Shown here piece after piece: positions 6,731 to 8,884 of a DNA stretch of 8,884 nucleotides. The DNA is from JBBQHX01 sp038324385 (lineage in GTDB: Bacteria; Gemmatimonadota; Gemmatimonadetes; Gemmatimonadales; Gemmatimonadaceae): contig JBBQHX010000149.1 of assembly GCA_038324385.1 (NCBI GenBank), positions 1-8,884 of the forward strand. Reading direction: 5' to 3'. The position numbers and the translations under genes were made by a program. The notes beneath the pieces were generated by a model that worked only from the letters and a program-made list of their open reading frames with translations, was not told the origin of the DNA and searched no databases. Numbering within the stretch: the stretch's first letter is position 1; the number at the start of each line of letters is the position of its first letter.

Positions 6731-6812
6731 TTCTCCTTGGTCGCGCCGATGGCTGATAGCGGCCGCGCGGAGTCTCCCCCTTCGACGCTGAACATCGAAC
6801 CGTGCCGCTACG

Positions 6813-6832
6813 GCCCCAGCTCTGGTTGGGGC
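6813..6832 (+). repeat. Hairpin between the toxin-antitoxin operon and the HEPN gene
   Basis: GGCCCCAGC-type left arm pairs with GTTGGGGC: an eight-pair stem (one G-T) with a TCTG loop. It lies in the 132-base gap 6731-6862. There is no T-run after it, so it is at best a weak or factor-assisted terminator, or a leader structure for the downstream gene. Apart from this hairpin and the ribosome binding site I see nothing clear in the gap. Confidence 0.4.
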
Positions 6833-6850
6833 ATGATCCCGCGCACGGAG

Positions 6851-6856
6851 AGGGAG
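6851..6856 (+). promoter_or_regulatory. Ribosome binding site of the TIGR02391 gene
   Basis: AGGGAG lies six bases before the ATG at 6863. It favours this start over in-frame ATGs at 6737, 6749 and 6833, whose extra residues look like translated intergenic sequence. Confidence 0.6.
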
Positions 6857-6862
6857 TGGCCG

Positions 6863-7678
6863 ATGACCGCGGTGCCACCGTTTCCCGAAGCGCAGATCGA
6901 GAGCCTGGCCAGGTTCCTCGGTGAATGCGCGAAGGGCACGGAGATATCACGTGTCCTCGCTGATCGACGCCTCGTGGATGAGTCTGGCGAGTCGACCAAG
7001 TGGCGTCGGCTTCACTGGGTCTTCACGACGGTCCAGCACACGGATCATGCCGCGAACCGCATCCTTGATTTCATTCAGGGTCTCCTCAGCCCAGCGCGAT
7101 TCGTCGGACGCCACGACGAATTCGAGAGCATCCGTGCGAACCTGAATGCCCGGCTGGCATTCGCCGGGCTCGACTTCGGCGCGGACGGGCAGTTCCGCCC
7201 GCGTGCGGCTGCGCGCACGCTCGACGAAGCCGAGGCGCGGGTGCGCACGATCCAGGCGAAGTTCCGCGACCGACGCATTCACCCGGAGGTGCTGAAGTAC
7301 TGCAGCACGGAGCTGATGCAGGACAACTACTTCCACGCTGTCTTCGAGGCCACGAAAGGCCTCGCTCAGCGGATCCGCGAGATGTCTGGCGTGCAGGCGG
7401 ACGGGGCGGCGCTGGTCGACCACGTGTTCTCGGTGGAACGGCCTGTCCTCGCGCTGAACACCTTGCAAACCGATACCGACAAGTCTGAGCACAAAGGCTT
7501 CGCGGCGCTGCTGAAGGGCTGTTTCGCTGCTGTGCGCAATCCGCTGGCTCATGAGCCGAAGATCCTGTGGGAGGGCGAGGACGACGCGGCCGACTATCTG
7601 TCGCTGGTCTCGTTACTGCATCGCAAGCTCGACGACTGCGTGCGGACTCGCCCGGAGAACACCGAGAGGCCCGAATGA
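6863..7678 (+). CDS. TIGR02391 family protein, HEPN/abortive-infection-like
   Basis: The product has 271 residues from the ATG at 6863. The N-terminal part (about 8-100) is helical, with 'TKWRRLHWVF' at 45-54 and 'RILDFIQGLLSPARF' at 66-80. The C-terminal part is the recognisable TIGR02391 / Abi_C-like region: 'RIHPEVLKYC' at 138-147, 'NYFHAVFEATKGLAQRIREM' at 155-174, 'KSEHKGFAALLKG' at 207-219, then 'RNPLAHE' at 225-231 and 'LSLVSLLHRKLDD' at 246-258. R225-x4-H230 matches the Rx4-6H catalytic motif of HEPN ribonucleases, so an RNA-cutting, abortive-infection or toxin role is plausible; this function is inferred, as the family is mostly described only as conserved hypothetical. No antitoxin partner sits beside it. 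Its stop overlaps the recombinase start as ATGA, so the two are probably co-expressed. Family assignment is fairly firm. Confidence 0.8.
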   Translation: MTAVPPFPEAQIESLARFLGECAKGTEISRVLADRRLVDESGESTKWRRLHWVFTTVQHTDHAANRILDFIQGLLSPARFVGRHDEFESIRANLNARLAFAGLDFGADGQFRPRAAARTLDEAEARVRTIQAKFRDRRIHPEVLKYCSTELMQDNYFHAVFEATKGLAQRIREMSGVQADGAALVDHVFSVERPVLALNTLQTDTDKSEHKGFAALLKGCFAAVRNPLAHEPKILWEGEDDAADYLSLVSLLHRKLDDCVRTRPENTERPE

Positions 7679-8884
7679 TGAGAGCGATCGTGTACACCCG
7701 CGTGTCGACCGACGCCCAGGAGAGAGACGGGACGTCGCTCGAGACGCAAGAGCGCGCGTGCGTCCAGCTCGCGACTCAGCGCGGCTGGGATGTCGTGCGC
7801 TGCATCCGCGACGCCGCAAGCGGCGGAGTACTTGAGCGCGACGGGCTCGAGGAACTCCGCGGCATGTTGCGACATGGCGATGCGGACGTGGTCGTCGCCT
7901 ACGCCGTCGACCGGCTCTCCCGGAATCAGAACCACATCGGCATCTTGTTCGACGAATTCGAGCAGGCCGGCATCCAGATGGAGTTCGTCACGGAGCGCTT
8001 CGAGGACACGGCGGTGGGCCGCTTCATCCTCGCGGCGCGCGCGTTCATCGCAGAGGTTGAGCGCGAGAAGATCGCCGAACGCACGATGCGTGGCAAGGAG
8101 GAGCGAGCGCGCAGCGGGCGCATTCCGCAGGCCACGGGTCGCGGCTTCTTCGGCTACCGGTACGACGCGGCGACGGGGCGCCGCACGGTCGAGGAGACGC
8201 AGGCGCGCGTCGTTCGCCGGGTGTTCGAGCAGTTCGCCGGCGGCGCTTCGATTCTCGGGATCACCAACGCGCTGAACGACGAAGGCGTGCCCTCATTCAC
8301 CGGCACGACCTGGTCCGCGTGGACCGTCCGCAACATGCTGCTCAATCCGGCGTACGCAGGACGCACGATCTTTCGTCGGACGAAGGCGTCCTACCGCCGC
8401 GATCCGATCACTGGGAAGCGACACCGCGTCGTCGAGACACGCGATCCCTCGGAGTGGATCGAGGTCCCCGACGCCACGCCCGCGATCGTGTCGGATGCGC
8501 TCTTCGAGACGGTACAAGATCGGCTGTCCGATCCCGAACGCCGTCGCGCGGCTCAGCGGAAGTATGACTACCCGTTGGCCGGCACCGTCCGGTGCGACGT
8601 ATGTGAAGCATCGATGGTGGGACAGACTTCGCTTGGGAAGTACCGCTACTACCGTTGTCGCCGGGCCTACGCTGGCCCGCGCCATGACCGGTGCGCGACA
8701 CGGTACGTGCGCGCGGCGGACCTCGAAGACGCGGTCGTCAGCAAGCTCACCGCTGCGCTTTCGAGGCCGGAGGTTGTGCTGGCTGAGCTGGAACGCGCAG
8801 CGGGCGGCACCGGCACGGATCGCAAGCTGAACGCGGCGAGGCAGCGCCTGACGTCGCTGGACAAGCAGCATCAGCGGCTGCTGC
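7675..8884 (+). CDS. Large serine recombinase (integrase/resolvase type), 3' end cut by window
   Basis: An open frame runs from ATG at 7675 (or the adjacent ATG at 7678) to the right edge, 403 codons without a stop. The resolvase domain begins 'MRAIVYTRVSTDAQ' with catalytic S11 and R9. It continues with 'VVVAYAVDRLSRN' at 72-84 (conserved D79-R80-L81-S82-R83) and the long E-helix around 112-145. A recombinase domain follows (about 153-295: 'GFFGYRYD', 'WSAWTVRNMLLNPAYAGR'). The zinc ribbon has C307-D-V-C310, C328 and C340. The frame then enters a likely coiled coil (about 383-403), where the window ends. Such enzymes integrate and excise phages and mobile elements at short att sites with a 2-base crossover. 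GAGAGG at 7664-7669 is spaced five bases from the first ATG and eight from the second, so either may be used. The ATGA overlap ties it to the HEPN gene. Integrase of this element is the simplest role; a cassette-type recombinase is the alternative. Confidence 0.93.
   Translation, partial: MMRAIVYTRVSTDAQERDGTSLETQERACVQLATQRGWDVVRCIRDAASGGVLERDGLEELRGMLRHGDADVVVAYAVDRLSRNQNHIGILFDEFEQAGIQMEFVTERFEDTAVGRFILAARAFIAEVEREKIAERTMRGKEERARSGRIPQATGRGFFGYRYDAATGRRTVEETQARVVRRVFEQFAGGASILGITNALNDEGVPSFTGTTWSAWTVRNMLLNPAYAGRTIFRRTKASYRRDPITGKRHRVVETRDPSEWIEVPDATPAIVSDALFETVQDRLSDPERRRAAQRKYDYPLAGTVRCDVCEASMVGQTSLGKYRYYRCRRAYAGPRHDRCATRYVRAADLEDAVVSKLTAALSRPEVVLAELERAAGGTGTDRKLNAARQRLTSLDKQHQRLL

Noticed and set aside
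6813..6832. Hairpin considered as an intrinsic terminator for the toxin-antitoxin operon
   Set aside because: No T-run follows the stem; kept only as a hairpin repeat of unknown role.
7790..8275. Plus-strand open frame of about 161 residues inside the recombinase region
   Set aside because: It is in a different frame from the clear serine-recombinase sequence and is Ser/Arg-rich without motifs.
1..8884. CRISPR array, tRNA or rRNA genes, insertion-sequence ends
   Set aside because: I saw no regularly spaced repeats, no cloverleaf or rRNA-like stretch, and no transposase or terminal inverted repeats.

Overview
The window is strongly G+C-rich, with G or C at most third codon positions, and all genes I accept lie on the + strand. 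It looks like the inner part of an integrative conjugative element or mobilizable genomic island in a high-GC, probably non-proteobacterial bacterium. The VirB4 / CHC2-primase / coupling-protein / replication-relaxation order would fit Chloroflexota (Thermomicrobia-like) or Actinomycetota. No rRNA, tRNA or housekeeping gene is present, so the host assignment is only a lean.

Region 1 (1-5645) is the conjugation and DNA-processing module. It holds the C-terminal end of a VirB4/TraC-type ATPase, a short DnaG-like primase (CHC2 zinc ribbon plus Toprim), a membrane-anchored coupling-protein ATPase (VirD4/TraD/HerA-like), and a 604-residue replication-relaxation family protein. That last protein appears to be an internal duplication in which the N-terminal copy has lost the acidic residues of the C-terminal copy. 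Each gene overlaps the next by 4 to 17 bases, so they almost certainly form one co-translated operon that begins left of the window.

Region 2 (5642-6021) holds two very small genes that continue the chain of overlaps. One is a 47-residue helix-turn-helix, excisionase-like stub that ends just after the recognition helix. The other is a 79-residue protein of unknown function that contains a perfect 10-bp-arm palindrome and whose 3' end runs through the promoter/operator of the next operon.

Region 3 (5950-6730) is a type II toxin-antitoxin pair, a Phd/YefM-type antitoxin followed by a VapC PIN-domain toxin. In front of it is an AT-richer control region with a candidate extended -10 and three copies of an ATGACC half-site.

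Region 4 (6731-8884) starts with a 132-base gap, the only clear break in the gene chain. It is followed by a TIGR02391-family protein with a HEPN-type RNxxxH motif (abortive-infection-like). That gene overlaps by ATGA the start of a large serine recombinase, which runs off the right edge.

Taken together, the left half would move the DNA, the toxin-antitoxin pair would stabilise the element, the HEPN protein may be a defence or stress cargo, and the serine recombinase would integrate and excise it. The relaxase, the rest of the type IV channel and the att sites are not visible here.
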